Below are positions 9,687 to 18,923 of a stretch of DNA of 64,000 nucleotides, one piece after another. Numbering within the stretch: position 1 is the stretch's first letter; each line of letters starts with the position of its first letter. A program made the translations under genes and the position numbers. The notes beneath the pieces were generated by a model, which did no database searches, had not been told where the DNA came from, and saw only the letters and a program-made list of their open reading frames with translations. Origin of the DNA: Nocardioides alkalitolerans DSM 16699 (lineage in GTDB: Bacteria; Actinomycetota; Actinomycetes; Propionibacteriales; Nocardioidaceae); the NCBI RefSeq assembly GCF_000426525.1, contig NZ_KE384533.1:784562-848561 (forward strand), given 5' to 3'.

Positions 9687-12563
9687 TTGAGCTTCGTCCC
9701 CCTCGTCGGCCCCGCGACCTTCCGGGGCGCCGACCCGCCGCGCGACAGCCTCGTCGCGTTCAGCGGAGCGGGCCGCACGGTCGAGCTGCCGATGCGGGCG
9801 GCGCTGCCGGTGCTCACCCGTGCTCAGGCGCGCGACGACGCGCACGCGTCGATCGGACTGCTGGCCGGGGCGGCGCTGCTGGGGGTGCGGATCGTCGCCG
9901 GCGGCCGCTTCGAGCCGCGCGCCGAGGGCGACGCCTGGGCGCCCACGGTCGACGCCGACGACCACGACCGGCTCACCATGCTCGCCCGGGCCCGCGCGTG
10001 GGGCGACCTCGACGCCGCCGCGGCGTTCGCGCTGGCCCGTCAGGTCGTCGACGCCGTCGTCGACACCATGCCGCGCACCCCGCCGAGCGCCACGGCGGGC
10101 CGGTCCGCCCTCGCCCCGAGCCGCACGACGCCGAAGGTCGACCCGGGCCCCGACGACACCGAGGCCGCGGGCGCGGCGACCGCGCCAGGTCGGGCGGGCG
10201 TCGTACGACGTCAGCTCGCCGCCGCGCGCCCCGCGGGTGGCGCGGATCAGGCCCGGGTGTCGCGCGGCGACTTCGGGGAGCGCCTGCGGGCTCGGATCGC
10301 GGCGGCGCAGCGCGAGCGTCCCGACGAGTCCGGGCTCGCCCAGCTCGTCACCCTCTCCCTGCGCGTGGAGGCCGACGAGGAGGAGCTGGTGGCCGGGGCG
10401 GTGCGCGTCGTGCTCCAGGTGCACGACGAGCGCAACGCCCTGCACTTCTGCGACGCCGCGCTGCTGTGGACGCAGGCCGGGGGCGACGCGGAGCACGGCT
10501 TCGGCTCGCGGGCCCGCACCCACGCCACCATCGCGCTGCGCGACGCCGCCGACGCCTGGCCGCCGCTCGACCGGCTGCTCGCGCTGGCCGTGCCCGACCA
10601 GCTCACGCTCGACTCCGACGAGCTGGTGAGCCTGCTCGACGAGGGCGTCGGGGCGCTCGCGGCCCGGGGTGTGGACGTGCTGTGGCCCAAGGCGCTGGGC
10701 CGCGACCTGACGACGCGGGCGGTGCTCGAGCAGAAGTCGTCGTCGGGCCCGCGCGAGGAGCCGCTGGTCGAGGGCCTGTTCGGGCCCACCTCGCTCTTCT
10801 CCTTCTCCTGGCAGGTCGCGCTGCACGGCGACCCGCTCACCCACGAGGAGATGGACCAGCTCGCTCAGGCGGCGAGCCCGATCATCAAGCTGCGCGACTC
10901 GTGGACCGTCGTCGACCCGTCCGTGGCCCGCAAGGCGCGCAAGCGGCTGGTGCGCACGATCAAGCCGGTGCAGGCGCTGGCCGCCGCGCTCACGGGCGTG
11001 GTGGAGGTCGACGACGTACCGGCCGAGGTGATCGTCGGTGCCACGCTCACGAAAGTGCGCGAGCAGCTGCGCACGGCGGCCACCCGCGACCCCGTGCCGC
11101 AGCCCGCCCGGCTCGTCGCGACGCTGCGCGACTACCAGCGCCACGGCCTCACCTGGCTCGCCGAGATGACGGGGCTCGGCCTCGGCGCCTGCCTCGCCGA
11201 CGACATGGGCCTCGGCAAGACGCTCACCGTGATCGCGCTCCACCTGCACCGCCAGGAGCACGCGACGGCCCCGCTCGGCCCCACGCTCGTGGTCTGCCCG
11301 ACCTCGCTGCTGGGCAACTGGGAGGCGGAGGTCCGGCGGTTCGCGCCCGGCGTGCCGGTGCGGCGCTTCCACGGCACGACCCGGTCGCTCGACCCCGCGC
11401 TCGGCGACGACCCGGGGTTCGTGCTCACGACGTACGGCACGATGCGCCACGACCTGACGGGCGAGACCAAGGCGCTCAGCGGCGTGCACTGGGGTCTCGT
11501 CGTGGCCGACGAGGCCCAGCACGTGAAGAACCCGGCGTCGAGCACCGCCCGCGCGCTGCGCCAGCTCGCCGGCGACGCCCGGGTGGCGCTGACCGGCACG
11601 CCGGTGGAGAACAACCTCACCGAGCTGTGGGCGATCCTCGACTGGGCGACGCCCGGCCTGCTCGGCAGCCGCAACGCCTTCCGCAAGGTGTGGGCGGGGC
11701 CGATCGAGTCGGGGCTCGAGCCGACGAAGGCCGCCCAGTTCGCCGACCTCATCGGGCCGTTCCTGCTGCGGCGCCGCAAGTCCGACCCGGGCATCGCGCC
11801 CGAGCTGCCCCCGAAGACCGAGACCGACCACCTGCTCGACCTCACCCGCGAGCAGGTCGTGCTCTACGAGGCCTACGTGCGCGAGTGCATGGACCGCATC
11901 GAGCGGTCCGACGAGGACGCGCGGCGGGGCCTCGTGCTCGCGATGCTCACCGGGCTCAAGCAGATCTGCAACCACCCCGCCCACTTCCTCAAGCAGTCCG
12001 GCGGCCGCATCGGCGGACGCTCCGAGAAGGTCGAGCTGCTCGACGAGCTGCTGGCCACGATCGTCGCGGAGGGCTCCTCGGCGCTGCTCTTCACGCAGTA
12101 CGTCGCGATGGCCCGGCTGCTGGAGCAGCACCTCACCGCCACCGGGGTGCACCACCAGTTCCTCCACGGCGGCACGCCGGTCGGCGAGCGGGAGCGGATG
12201 GTGCGCGACTTCCAGGCCGGGCCGGAGGTCGGCGGCCCGCCGGTCTTTCTGCTCTCGCTCAAGGCGGGCGGCACCGGCCTCAACCTCACCCGCGCCGACC
12301 ACGTCGTGCACGTCGACCGCTGGTGGAACCCGGCGGTGGAGGAGCAGGCCACCGACCGCGCCTACCGGATCGGCCAGACCCGGCCGGTCCAGGTGCACCG
12401 GCTCGTCATGCGCGGCACGATCGAGGAGCGGGTCGCCGAGCTGCTCACCCGCAAGCGGGCGCTGGCCGACTCGGTGCTCGCCCGCGGCGAGGCCGCGCTC
12501 ACCGAGCTGGGCGACGCCGACCTGCGCGACCTGGTCACGCTGCGCCGTACGGACGGCGCGTGA
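9687..12563 (+). CDS. SNF2-family DEAD/DEAH-box helicase
   Basis: 958 residues from a TTG at 9687 with GAGGT 8 nt upstream; the frame is open further upstream but that leader is Arg/Pro-rich and looks non-coding. The N-terminal ~480 residues resemble the SNF2-associated region (DUF3670 type). The ATPase follows with DDMGLGKTLT (~504), DEAQH (~607) and ALTGTPVENN; the second lobe has LSLKAGGTGLNLTRADHVVH, DRWWNPAVEEQATDRAYRIGQ and the terminal TIEERV. It should be a DNA-dependent ATPase. The next gene, a SWIM zinc-finger protein, overlaps it by 4 bp, a pairing common in actinobacteria. Confidence 0.92.
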   Translation: MSFVPLVGPATFRGADPPRDSLVAFSGAGRTVELPMRAALPVLTRAQARDDAHASIGLLAGAALLGVRIVAGGRFEPRAEGDAWAPTVDADDHDRLTMLARARAWGDLDAAAAFALARQVVDAVVDTMPRTPPSATAGRSALAPSRTTPKVDPGPDDTEAAGAATAPGRAGVVRRQLAAARPAGGADQARVSRGDFGERLRARIAAAQRERPDESGLAQLVTLSLRVEADEEELVAGAVRVVLQVHDERNALHFCDAALLWTQAGGDAEHGFGSRARTHATIALRDAADAWPPLDRLLALAVPDQLTLDSDELVSLLDEGVGALAARGVDVLWPKALGRDLTTRAVLEQKSSSGPREEPLVEGLFGPTSLFSFSWQVALHGDPLTHEEMDQLAQAASPIIKLRDSWTVVDPSVARKARKRLVRTIKPVQALAAALTGVVEVDDVPAEVIVGATLTKVREQLRTAATRDPVPQPARLVATLRDYQRHGLTWLAEMTGLGLGACLADDMGLGKTLTVIALHLHRQEHATAPLGPTLVVCPTSLLGNWEAEVRRFAPGVPVRRFHGTTRSLDPALGDDPGFVLTTYGTMRHDLTGETKALSGVHWGLVVADEAQHVKNPASSTARALRQLAGDARVALTGTPVENNLTELWAILDWATPGLLGSRNAFRKVWAGPIESGLEPTKAAQFADLIGPFLLRRRKSDPGIAPELPPKTETDHLLDLTREQVVLYEAYVRECMDRIERSDEDARRGLVLAMLTGLKQICNHPAHFLKQSGGRIGGRSEKVELLDELLATIVAEGSSALLFTQYVAMARLLEQHLTATGVHHQFLHGGTPVGERERMVRDFQAGPEVGGPPVFLLSLKAGGTGLNLTRADHVVHVDRWWNPAVEEQATDRAYRIGQTRPVQVHRLVMRGTIEERVAELLTRKRALADSVLARGEAALTELGDADLRDLVTLRRTDGA

Positions 12564-13324
12564 ACGAGACGCCGGTCGACACGGGGCTCGGTACGGCGGG
12601 GAGCGGCCCCGGCGGGGCCGCCGGGCGGGTGACGCACCCGCGGCTCGCCCCGCGCCGGGGGGCCGGACGCGCGCCGTGGTGGGCGAAGGCGTGGGTGCGG
12701 GCGGTCGAGGAGGCGGCGTACGGCGAGGCCGACCTGCGACACGGCAAGAAGCTGGCCCGGGCGGGCCAGGTCGGGGGCATCACGATCGCGCCCGGCTCCG
12801 TCCTGGCCGCGGTGCGGGAGGGCGACGACGCCTGGACCGTCACCGCCACCGTGCCCGTGCTCGACGCCCCGGCCGCCGCCGCGCTCGTCGAGGTGGTCGC
12901 GGCCGAGTCGGGCCGCATCGCCGCCCTGCTCTCCGGCGACCTGCCCCACCGGCTCGTCGAGGACGCGGAGGAGACGGGTGTCGAGCTGCTGCCCTACGGC
13001 GGCGAGCTCGTGTGCACCTGCACCTGCCCGGCCTACCTCGACCCCTGCGCCCACGCGGTGGCCACGCTCACCCAGGTCGGCTGGCTCGTCGCCGTCGACC
13101 CGCTCGTGCTGCTCGGCCTGCGCGGTCTCGGTCGCGAGGAGCTGCTCGCCCGCCTGCACGAGCGGGAGGTCGCCACGGCCGGGGCCCACGAGGCGGGGCG
13201 GGGGGACGGGGCCGGGGCAGGGGGCGAGCTCGACCCCCTGGACGTCGCGACCGACGCGGCGCTCCGGGCCGCGCGCTACCTCGCCGCGCTCGAGCACGGC
13301 GGGCCGCTGCCGGACCACCTCTGA
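12560..13324 (+). CDS. SWIM zinc-finger protein
   Basis: 254 residues; GTG at 12560 overlaps the SNF2 stop (GTGA). The SWIM motif CxCx(n)CxH is seen as CTCPAYLDPCAHAVA (~155-170). SWIM domains bind DNA or protein and this family is regularly encoded beside SNF2 helicases, so it is probably the partner of the preceding gene. The C terminus is low complexity (GRGDGAGAGGELD). Its last codons and stop lie within the first unit of a 13-bp tandem repeat, so the C terminus may differ between strains. Confidence 0.88.
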   Translation: MNETPVDTGLGTAGSGPGGAAGRVTHPRLAPRRGAGRAPWWAKAWVRAVEEAAYGEADLRHGKKLARAGQVGGITIAPGSVLAAVREGDDAWTVTATVPVLDAPAAAALVEVVAAESGRIAALLSGDLPHRLVEDAEETGVELLPYGGELVCTCTCPAYLDPCAHAVATLTQVGWLVAVDPLVLLGLRGLGREELLARLHEREVATAGAHEAGRGDGAGAGGELDPLDVATDAALRAARYLAALEHGGPLPDHL

Positions 13325-13405
13325 GCCCCACCTCTGAGCCCCATCTCTGAGCCCCACCTCTGAGCCCCACCTCTGAGCCCCACCTCCGAGCCCCACCTCC
13401 GAGGG
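13315..13405 (+). repeat. 13-bp tandem repeat, 7 units
   Basis: Seven head-to-tail copies of CCACCTCTGAGCC or close variants start at 13315, 13328, 13341, 13354, 13367, 13380 and 13393; the third has CCATC, the last two have CTCCGAG, and the seventh ends GGG. The first unit contains the last codons and TGA of the SWIM gene, so the array probably grew by duplication of the gene end. It lies between two convergent operons. It makes no strong hairpin. Confidence 0.9.
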
Positions 13406-13437
13406 CTGGGGCGACGGCCACCTCCGGCGGGCGCGCG

Positions 13438-14103
13438 TCAGCCCTCGGCCACCAGCCCGTGCTCGTGGGCGAAGACGACGATCTGCACGCGGTCGCGCAG
13501 CCCGAGCTTGCGGAGCACCGCGCCGACGTGGGTCTTCACGGTCGACTCGCTGACGAACACCAGGCCCGCGATCTCCGTGTTGGAGTGGCCGCGGGCCACG
13601 GCGGTGAAGATCTTGCGCTCCTTGTCGGTGAGCGAGAGGTACGGCGCGGGCGGCGCCGTACGGGTGCGGAACTGGCCGTCGAGCAGGGCCGAGAGGTCCT
13701 GGGGCGCGAGCACGGCGTTGCCGGTGTGCACGGTCCGGATGGCGTCGCGCAGCATCAGCGGGGTCGTGTCCTTGAGCAGGAAGCCGCTGGCGCCGTACCG
13801 GATCGCGGTGGCCGCCCGGTCGTCGAGGTTGAAGGTGGTCAGGACGACCACCCGCAGCGGCCGCTCCCGCCGGGCGACGCGGTCGGGGGCGAAGATCTGG
13901 CGGGTCGCCTCGACGCCGTCCATCTCGGGCATGCGGATGTCCATCAGCACCACGTCGGGCTGGGTCTCGTCGACGAGCCGCACGGCCGCGAGCCCGTCCG
14001 CGGCCTGGCCGACGACCTCGAGGTCGTCGGCGGCGTCGACGATGACGGCGACCCCGGCCCGGAAGAGCTCCTGGTCGTCGACGAGCAGCACGCGGATCGT
14101 CAC
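13438..14103 (-). CDS. NarL/LuxR-type response regulator (LiaR/VraR-like)
   Basis: 221 residues. The receiver domain has VLLVDDQELFR with the acidic pocket, the phospho-acceptor Asp in VVLMDIRMPEMDG (~54), VLTTFN, and Lys in GFLLKD. The C-terminal LuxR HTH reads LTDKERKIFTAVARG...SESTVKTHV. It is the last gene of the six-gene overlapping operon; the GTG at 14103 overlaps the kinase stop. By analogy with LiaR/VraR it would activate the operon after cell-envelope stress; this is inference, and VanR proteins of glycopeptide clusters are normally OmpR-type. Confidence 0.93.
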   Translation of the reverse strand: MTIRVLLVDDQELFRAGVAVIVDAADDLEVVGQAADGLAAVRLVDETQPDVVLMDIRMPEMDGVEATRQIFAPDRVARRERPLRVVVLTTFNLDDRAATAIRYGASGFLLKDTTPLMLRDAIRTVHTGNAVLAPQDLSALLDGQFRTRTAPPAPYLSLTDKERKIFTAVARGHSNTEIAGLVFVSESTVKTHVGAVLRKLGLRDRVQIVVFAHEHGLVAEG

Positions 14104-15530
14104 GCGACGCCCCCGGCCCGCACCGGCACCCAGGCCGTCGCGGTGTAGGACGCGCCACCGGTGCCGGGCTCGTCGCGGCGGCGCACGTCGAGCCGGCCGC
14201 CGACCGCGGCGAGCCGGCGCCGCATCCCGTCGACGCCCTGGCCGGAGCCGTCCTCGGGGTCGGCGAGCATCACCGGTCGCGTCTCGTCCGGGTCGTCCCC
14301 GCCGGCCTCCACCATGTTCCGCACCTCGATCCGCAGCTCGGTCTCCCACCGTCCGTCGGGCCAGTGTCGTTCGACGGTGATCGGGGTGTCACGCCGGCCG
14401 TGCTTCATCGCGTTGGTGAGCATCTCCTGCAGCACCCGGAACGCGACCGTCGCGAGCTCGGGCGGCAGGGGCTGCGGCGGGCCGACCTCGCTGGCGGTGA
14501 CGTCGTACCCGCTGGTGCGGACGCCCTCGAGGAGCAGGTCGACGCCCTCGGTGCGCGGCGGGGGCGGGCTGGCGGAGAGCACCTGGCGCACGTCCTGCAG
14601 CGACGAGCGCGCCGAGACGGCGATGGTCGCGAGGGTCTCCTGCAACCGCTCCTCGCCCTTGAGGAACTGCGCCGACTCCGCCTGCGCCAGGATCACGGCG
14701 AGCGAGTGGCCGACCACGTCGTGCACGTCGCGGGCCATGCGGGCCTGGTCCTCGCGGAGCGCCGCGATCTCCTGCGCCTGGTCGGTCTCGCGGTGGGCGC
14801 GGGCGGCGTCCTCCTCCGCGGCGATCTGGGAGACGCGCGAGGCGCGGGCGCGCTCGGCGAAGCGGAGGGCGATGCCGAGCAGCCAGGGCGCGACGAGGGC
14901 GAAGGCGGCGAGACCGAAGAGCACGACCGCCCAGGACTCGTCGAGCTGGGAGGAGAGCGAGACGAACGAGTCGACCCCACCGCCCCCGCCGTACAGCACC
15001 TGCTCCAGCAGACCGGACTCGACGGCGAGCAGGAACGCGAAGAAGGCGCCCGGCATCGAGAGCAGCGCGGCGAGCAGCGTCAACCGGCTGCCCCAGCGGG
15101 CGGTGCCGAACGCGACCACCGCGACGGAGAGCTGCACGACCAGCACGGGGAGCCCGAGCAGCACCTGCAGCACGCAGACCGCCCAGACCAGCGCGAGCGC
15201 CGCCCCCGGGAGGTAGCGGGCGAACGCGGCCGACAGCGCCGTGGCCACGACGATCGGTGCCACGTCCCAGGGGTTCGACGGCTCGTACCAGTCCACGTTG
15301 AGGATCTCGGTGAGCCCCAGGAGGAGCACGGCCAGGCCGAGGGTCACGTCGGGCACCCAGCTGCGCCAGGTGCGCGGCGGTCGCCGGGGGCCCTGCGACC
15401 AGGGTCGTCCGGGGGTGCGTGGGGCGCGGCTCGTCGCCCGGGCGAGACCCTCGGGGGTGTACGGCGACGTGGGCCGCGCGGGGTACGGGGTCTCGGGCCG
15501 GCGGTCGTGCGGGGGGTACGGCGCGCTCAC
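14100..15530 (-). CDS. Sensor histidine kinase, HisKA_3 type
   Basis: 476 residues from GTG 15530. A Pro-rich cytosolic start (~55 residues) is followed by about five membrane helices (~60-240) with little extracellular loop, a coiled linker, then the dimerisation box ARDVHDVVGHSLAVILAQAE with the phospho-acceptor His and an HATPase with N box (EMLTNAMKHG) and G box (DGSGQGVDGMRRRL). Short-loop kinases of this build (LiaS/VraS/DesK group) usually sense membrane or envelope state. It is coupled by 4-bp overlaps to the acyltransferase upstream and the regulator downstream. Confidence 0.92.
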   Translation of the reverse strand: MSAPYPPHDRRPETPYPARPTSPYTPEGLARATSRAPRTPGRPWSQGPRRPPRTWRSWVPDVTLGLAVLLLGLTEILNVDWYEPSNPWDVAPIVVATALSAAFARYLPGAALALVWAVCVLQVLLGLPVLVVQLSVAVVAFGTARWGSRLTLLAALLSMPGAFFAFLLAVESGLLEQVLYGGGGGVDSFVSLSSQLDESWAVVLFGLAAFALVAPWLLGIALRFAERARASRVSQIAAEEDAARAHRETDQAQEIAALREDQARMARDVHDVVGHSLAVILAQAESAQFLKGEERLQETLATIAVSARSSLQDVRQVLSASPPPPRTEGVDLLLEGVRTSGYDVTASEVGPPQPLPPELATVAFRVLQEMLTNAMKHGRRDTPITVERHWPDGRWETELRIEVRNMVEAGGDDPDETRPVMLADPEDGSGQGVDGMRRRLAAVGGRLDVRRRDEPGTGGASYTATAWVPVRAGGVA

Positions 15531-16537
15531 GCGGCCACCCCGACCGGGGGTCGAAGCGTGCGGCGCGCGGCGAGGGGCTTCTCGACGTAGCGCCAGCTGA
15601 GCCCGGCGGCCACGAGCGTGAGCACCGCGGCGAGGAGACCGGCGACCTCCGCGTGCGCGAACGACGGGCGCAACCACAGCGTGAGCGGGTAGTTCCAGAG
15701 GTAGGCCCCGTAGGAGACGGTGCCGAGCCACACGAGCGGGGCCAGGGGTGCGGCGACCTCGGTCCACGACCGCCAGGCGAGCAGCAGCACCGCGGTGAGC
15801 GCAGCGATGGCCGGGCCTCCTGCCAGGTAGGTGAGCGCGTGACCCCGCAAGGGAACCACACCGAGCACGGCGATCCCGAGCAGCGCCAGCGGTGCCGCCC
15901 CGGCCGGTACGACGAGCGCGGGGCGCCGGGCCACCAGCACCCGGGCGGCCGCGCCGACGACGAAGCAGACGGCCCAGCTGGTGGGCAGCGCGTAGGCGAG
16001 GTCGGGGTCGGCCCGCAGCCACCAGACGACGACGGCGCAGGCCAGGAGGCAAGCGACGGCGACCACGACGAGCGCGGCGCCGACGCGGCGACGGACGAAC
16101 GCGAGCGCCAGGACCGCCGGCCAGAGCAGGTAGAACTGCTCCTCGGTCGCCAGCGTCCAGAGGTGGAAGGTGGCGTCGCTGCCCTGGTCGAAGGGCAGGT
16201 TGGCGGTCCAGGTGAGGGCGACGAGCACCGTGCGCGGCAGCTCGTCGCGGTCGCCGAGCGGGTCGAGGGTGAGCGTCACGAGCGCGACGCCGACGACGAG
16301 CACGACGAGCGCCGGCACCAGGCGGCGCGCGCGGCGGGCGTAGAAGCGCCCGAACCGGACGCGCCCGGTCGCCTCCAGCTCGGCCAGCAGCACGCCGGTG
16401 ATGAGGTAGCCGCTGAGCGCGAAGAACATGACGACCCCAGCCACACCGGCGCCCGGGAAGGCCTCGGGCAGCGCGTGGCGCAGGACGACGAGTCCCACGG
16501 CGACCCCGCGGAGCAGGTCGATGCCGGCGATCCTCAC
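15527..16537 (-). CDS. Acyltransferase-3 membrane protein (VanT N-domain-like by context)
   Basis: 336 residues, almost all membrane helices (about ten). Signatures: GIDLLRGVAVGLVVLRHALP with the conserved Arg and His, FFALSGYLITG, RFYARRARRLVPAL, TLATEEQFYLLWPAVL and VSYGAYLWNYPLTL. It starts at GTG 16537 overlapping the ligase stop. The membrane half of VanT serine racemases belongs to this same family (family knowledge), and here the free-standing protein sits in one operon with a racemase and a ligase. It may assist D-amino acid or precursor handling, or simply O-acylate cell-wall glycans. Confidence 0.88.
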   Translation of the reverse strand: MRIAGIDLLRGVAVGLVVLRHALPEAFPGAGVAGVVMFFALSGYLITGVLLAELEATGRVRFGRFYARRARRLVPALVVLVVGVALVTLTLDPLGDRDELPRTVLVALTWTANLPFDQGSDATFHLWTLATEEQFYLLWPAVLALAFVRRRVGAALVVVAVACLLACAVVVWWLRADPDLAYALPTSWAVCFVVGAAARVLVARRPALVVPAGAAPLALLGIAVLGVVPLRGHALTYLAGGPAIAALTAVLLLAWRSWTEVAAPLAPLVWLGTVSYGAYLWNYPLTLWLRPSFAHAEVAGLLAAVLTLVAAGLSWRYVEKPLAARRTLRPPVGVAA

Positions 16538-17583
16538 GCGGCGACCGCCACGGAGCCGGCCACGGCGTCGCGCACCAGGAGGTCGAGCAGGTCGGCGTAC
16601 GGCACGCCCGCGGCCGCGAACATCCGCGGCACCTGCGAGGTGGCGGTGAAGCCCGGCATCGTGTTGACCTCGTTGAGCACGAGGCCGTCGTCGGTGAGGA
16701 AGAAGTCGACGCGCGCCACGCCGCGGCAGCCCAGCGCGTCGTACGCCGTCAGCGCCGCGGCCTCCAGGGCCTCGCGGTCGACCTCGGCCAGCGCGGCGGG
16801 CACCCGGAACTCGGCGCCGCCGCCGTACTTCGCGTCGTAGTCGAAGAACCCGTCGACCACGATCTCCAGCGCGGGGGAGACGACCCGGTCGGCCCCGCCC
16901 GGGCCCGTCGCCAGCACGGCCACGTCGATCTCGCGGCCGACGACGACGTCCTCGACGAGCACGCGGTGGTCGAGGGCGAGCGCGGCGTCGAGCGCCGGGC
17001 CGAGGGCGTCGACGGTGCGCACCAGCGTCACGCCCTGGCTGGAGCCGGCGGCCACGGGCTTCACGACCACGGGGTGCGTGAAGCGGTACGACGCGGCGGT
17101 CGCCGCGGTGAGCAGCACGCCCGGGGCGGTGCGGAGGCCGACGGCCTCGGCGACGAGCTTGGTGGCCCACTTGTCCATCGCCAGCGCGCCGGCGGTGACG
17201 CCCGACCCGACGTACGGGACCCCGGCCAGCTCGCAGAGCGCGGCCAGCGTGCCGTCCTCGCCGCGCGGACCGTGCACGACGGGCAGCACCACGTCGCAGG
17301 AGCGGAGCACGTGGACGGCGCCGGCGAGGCCGACCGGACGACCGCCCCCGTCGCGCCACATGCCGGCCCGGTCGACGGTGAGGCGGACGACGACGTACCG
17401 CGCGCTGTGCGGCCCCGTCGTCAACGTCGACGCGACCGACGCGGCCGACGCGAGCGACACCTCGTGCTCGGCGCTCTGGCCGCCGCCGATGACCGCGACG
17501 CGGAGGGGTGCGGGGTGGGGGACGGGCGGTGCGGCGGGTGTGGCGGGCGCGGTGGGGGCGGCGGGTGCGGGGGTGCGGGTCAT
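16534..17583 (-). CDS. ddl: D-alanine--D-alanine ligase family protein (Ddl/VanC/VanG-like)
   Basis: 349 residues. A Pro/Ala-rich N terminus of 26 residues precedes an ATP-grasp ligase: VIGGGQSAEHEVSLASA (first-subsite Glu ~41), HGPRGEDGTL, PVVVKPVAAGSSQGV (Lys and catalytic Ser), omega loop GFFDYDAKYGGG, RVDFFL and NEVNTMPGF (Mg ligands). The loop keeps the Lys-Tyr pair of D-Ala/D-Ser-adding enzymes, which argues against a D-lactate ligase. The usual FYDY Tyr is Phe, as I recall it also is in VanC-type loops; specificity cannot be fixed from this. It joins a second D-amino acid to D-Ala for the peptidoglycan stem. ATGA overlap with the racemase. Confidence 0.9.
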   Translation of the reverse strand: MTRTPAPAAPTAPATPAAPPVPHPAPLRVAVIGGGQSAEHEVSLASAASVASTLTTGPHSARYVVVRLTVDRAGMWRDGGGRPVGLAGAVHVLRSCDVVLPVVHGPRGEDGTLAALCELAGVPYVGSGVTAGALAMDKWATKLVAEAVGLRTAPGVLLTAATAASYRFTHPVVVKPVAAGSSQGVTLVRTVDALGPALDAALALDHRVLVEDVVVGREIDVAVLATGPGGADRVVSPALEIVVDGFFDYDAKYGGGAEFRVPAALAEVDREALEAAALTAYDALGCRGVARVDFFLTDDGLVLNEVNTMPGFTATSQVPRMFAAAGVPYADLLDLLVRDAVAGSVAVAA

Positions 17584-18923
17584 CGCAGGCTCCTCAGGTC
17601 GGGCGTACGGGTGGGGGTGCCGGCGGGGCGGGTCGCACGGCGCAGCCGCGGGCCGAAGCCGGTGACGATCTCGTGGGGCAGGACGTCGGCCCAGGTGGCC
17701 CAGTCGTCGACGGTCGGCTCGCCGGCGTCGCCGGGGCCGAGCAGCGTGGCGGTCTCGCCCGGCAGCACGGGGTGCTCGCCGGCGCGGGAGCGACCGGGTG
17801 CGGCGGATCCGAGGTCGACGACGAGCTGGTCCATGGAGATGCGGCCGACGACGGGGACGCGCCGGCCGCGCAGCAGCACCTCCGCCCGGCCGGAGGCGCT
17901 GCGGGGGAGGCCGTCGGCGTACCCGACCGGCAGCAGGGCGAGGTGGGTGGTGGCCGGTGCCGTCCAGGTGTGGCCGTAGCCGACGCGCGTGCCGGCCCGC
18001 ACCCGGCGGACCGAGACGACCGGCGCGGTGAGCGTGACCGGGCCGCGCAGCGCGGTGGTGCCCGACGGGTCGATGCCCACGAGGCCGGCGCCGACCCGCA
18101 CCATCGTGTGGTGGCTCGCCGGGTCGAGCAGCGTGGCGGCGGTCGCGGCCAGGTGGCGCGCGGTGGGACGCAACCCGGCCGCGCGGGCGGTCTCGAGGCC
18201 CCAGGCGAACCGGGTGCGGCCCAGCGCGTTGCAGCCGTCGGCGGGGTCGTCGGCGCAGCCGAGGTGGCCCATCACGCCCACGACCCGCACCAGGCCGTCG
18301 AGCTCGGCGCGCCGGGCGGCCCGGCAGAGCGCCGGCCACTCGCGCGGCGCCGCGCCGTCGCGGGCCATGCCGGTGTCGAGGTGGAGGTGCACGAGCGCGG
18401 GACCGGCGGAGCCCGGGCCGGTGCCGAGGACCGCGCGGCGCGTGGCGACGATCCCCGCGAGGTGCTGGCGGGACGGTACGGCGAGCTCCACCCCGGCTGC
18501 GACCGCGGCGCCGAAGTCCGCGTCGACCGGGTTGAGCCAGCTCAGCGTCGGCGCGCCGATGCCGGCCGCGCGCAGGGCCAGGGCCTCGTCGATGGTCGTG
18601 ACCCCGAGGCGGGTGGCGCCGTGGGCGAGGGCGGTGCGGGCGAGGTCGGCGGCGCCGAGACCGAAGCCGTCGGCCTTCACCACGGCCATGAGGGTCGCGG
18701 CGCTCGCCTGGGCGCGCCCGGCCAGCAACCGGGTGTTCGCGGCGACGGCGTCGAGGTCGACGTGGAGGACGGGGCCGGGGTGCGCCGGACGGGCCAGGGC
18801 GCCGGGGCGGGTGGTGCCGGGGCGGACGAGGGGGGTGGCCGTCGCGTGCGGGGCGGCAGTGGCGTGCGGGGCAGCAGTCGTGTGCGGGGCGGGCAGGACC
18901 GGGGGCACGGCCACGGCGCTCAC
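17580..18923 (-). CDS. alr: Alanine racemase family protein (possible VanT-type racemase domain)
   Basis: 447 residues from GTG 18923. A 50-residue leader with Pro-His-Ala-Thr repeats precedes a fold-III PLP racemase: HVDLDAVAANTRLL, PLP lysine in AVVKADGFG (K83; most Alr have KANAYG), HLHLDTGMARDG, RVGAGLVGIDP, VGYGHTW with the second catalytic Tyr, LLPVGYADGLPRS and GRISMDQLVVD. It interconverts L- and D-Ala or possibly Ser. Coupled by 4-bp overlaps between the dipeptidase and ligase genes, it should feed D-amino acid to the ligase. A separate housekeeping alr would be expected elsewhere in the genome. Confidence 0.9.
   Translation of the reverse strand: MSAVAVPPVLPAPHTTAAPHATAAPHATATPLVRPGTTRPGALARPAHPGPVLHVDLDAVAANTRLLAGRAQASAATLMAVVKADGFGLGAADLARTALAHGATRLGVTTIDEALALRAAGIGAPTLSWLNPVDADFGAAVAAGVELAVPSRQHLAGIVATRRAVLGTGPGSAGPALVHLHLDTGMARDGAAPREWPALCRAARRAELDGLVRVVGVMGHLGCADDPADGCNALGRTRFAWGLETARAAGLRPTARHLAATAATLLDPASHHTMVRVGAGLVGIDPSGTTALRGPVTLTAPVVSVRRVRAGTRVGYGHTWTAPATTHLALLPVGYADGLPRSASGRAEVLLRGRRVPVVGRISMDQLVVDLGSAAPGRSRAGEHPVLPGETATLLGPGDAGEPTVDDWATWADVLPHEIVTGFGPRLRRATRPAGTPTRTPDLRSLR

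Noticed and set aside
9582..12398. A 938-codon open frame antisense to the SNF2 gene
   Set aside because: Typical GC-skew shadow: low-complexity Arg/Gly/His/Val composition and no domains, while the opposite strand carries a full set of helicase motifs.
13315..13405. CRISPR-like array
   Set aside because: Units are directly adjacent with no spacers and only 13 bp long.
16534..17583. VanA-type D-Ala-D-Lac ligase
   Set aside because: The omega loop keeps the Lys-Tyr pair of D-Ala/D-Ser enzymes and no VanH-like D-lactate dehydrogenase gene is present in the operon.
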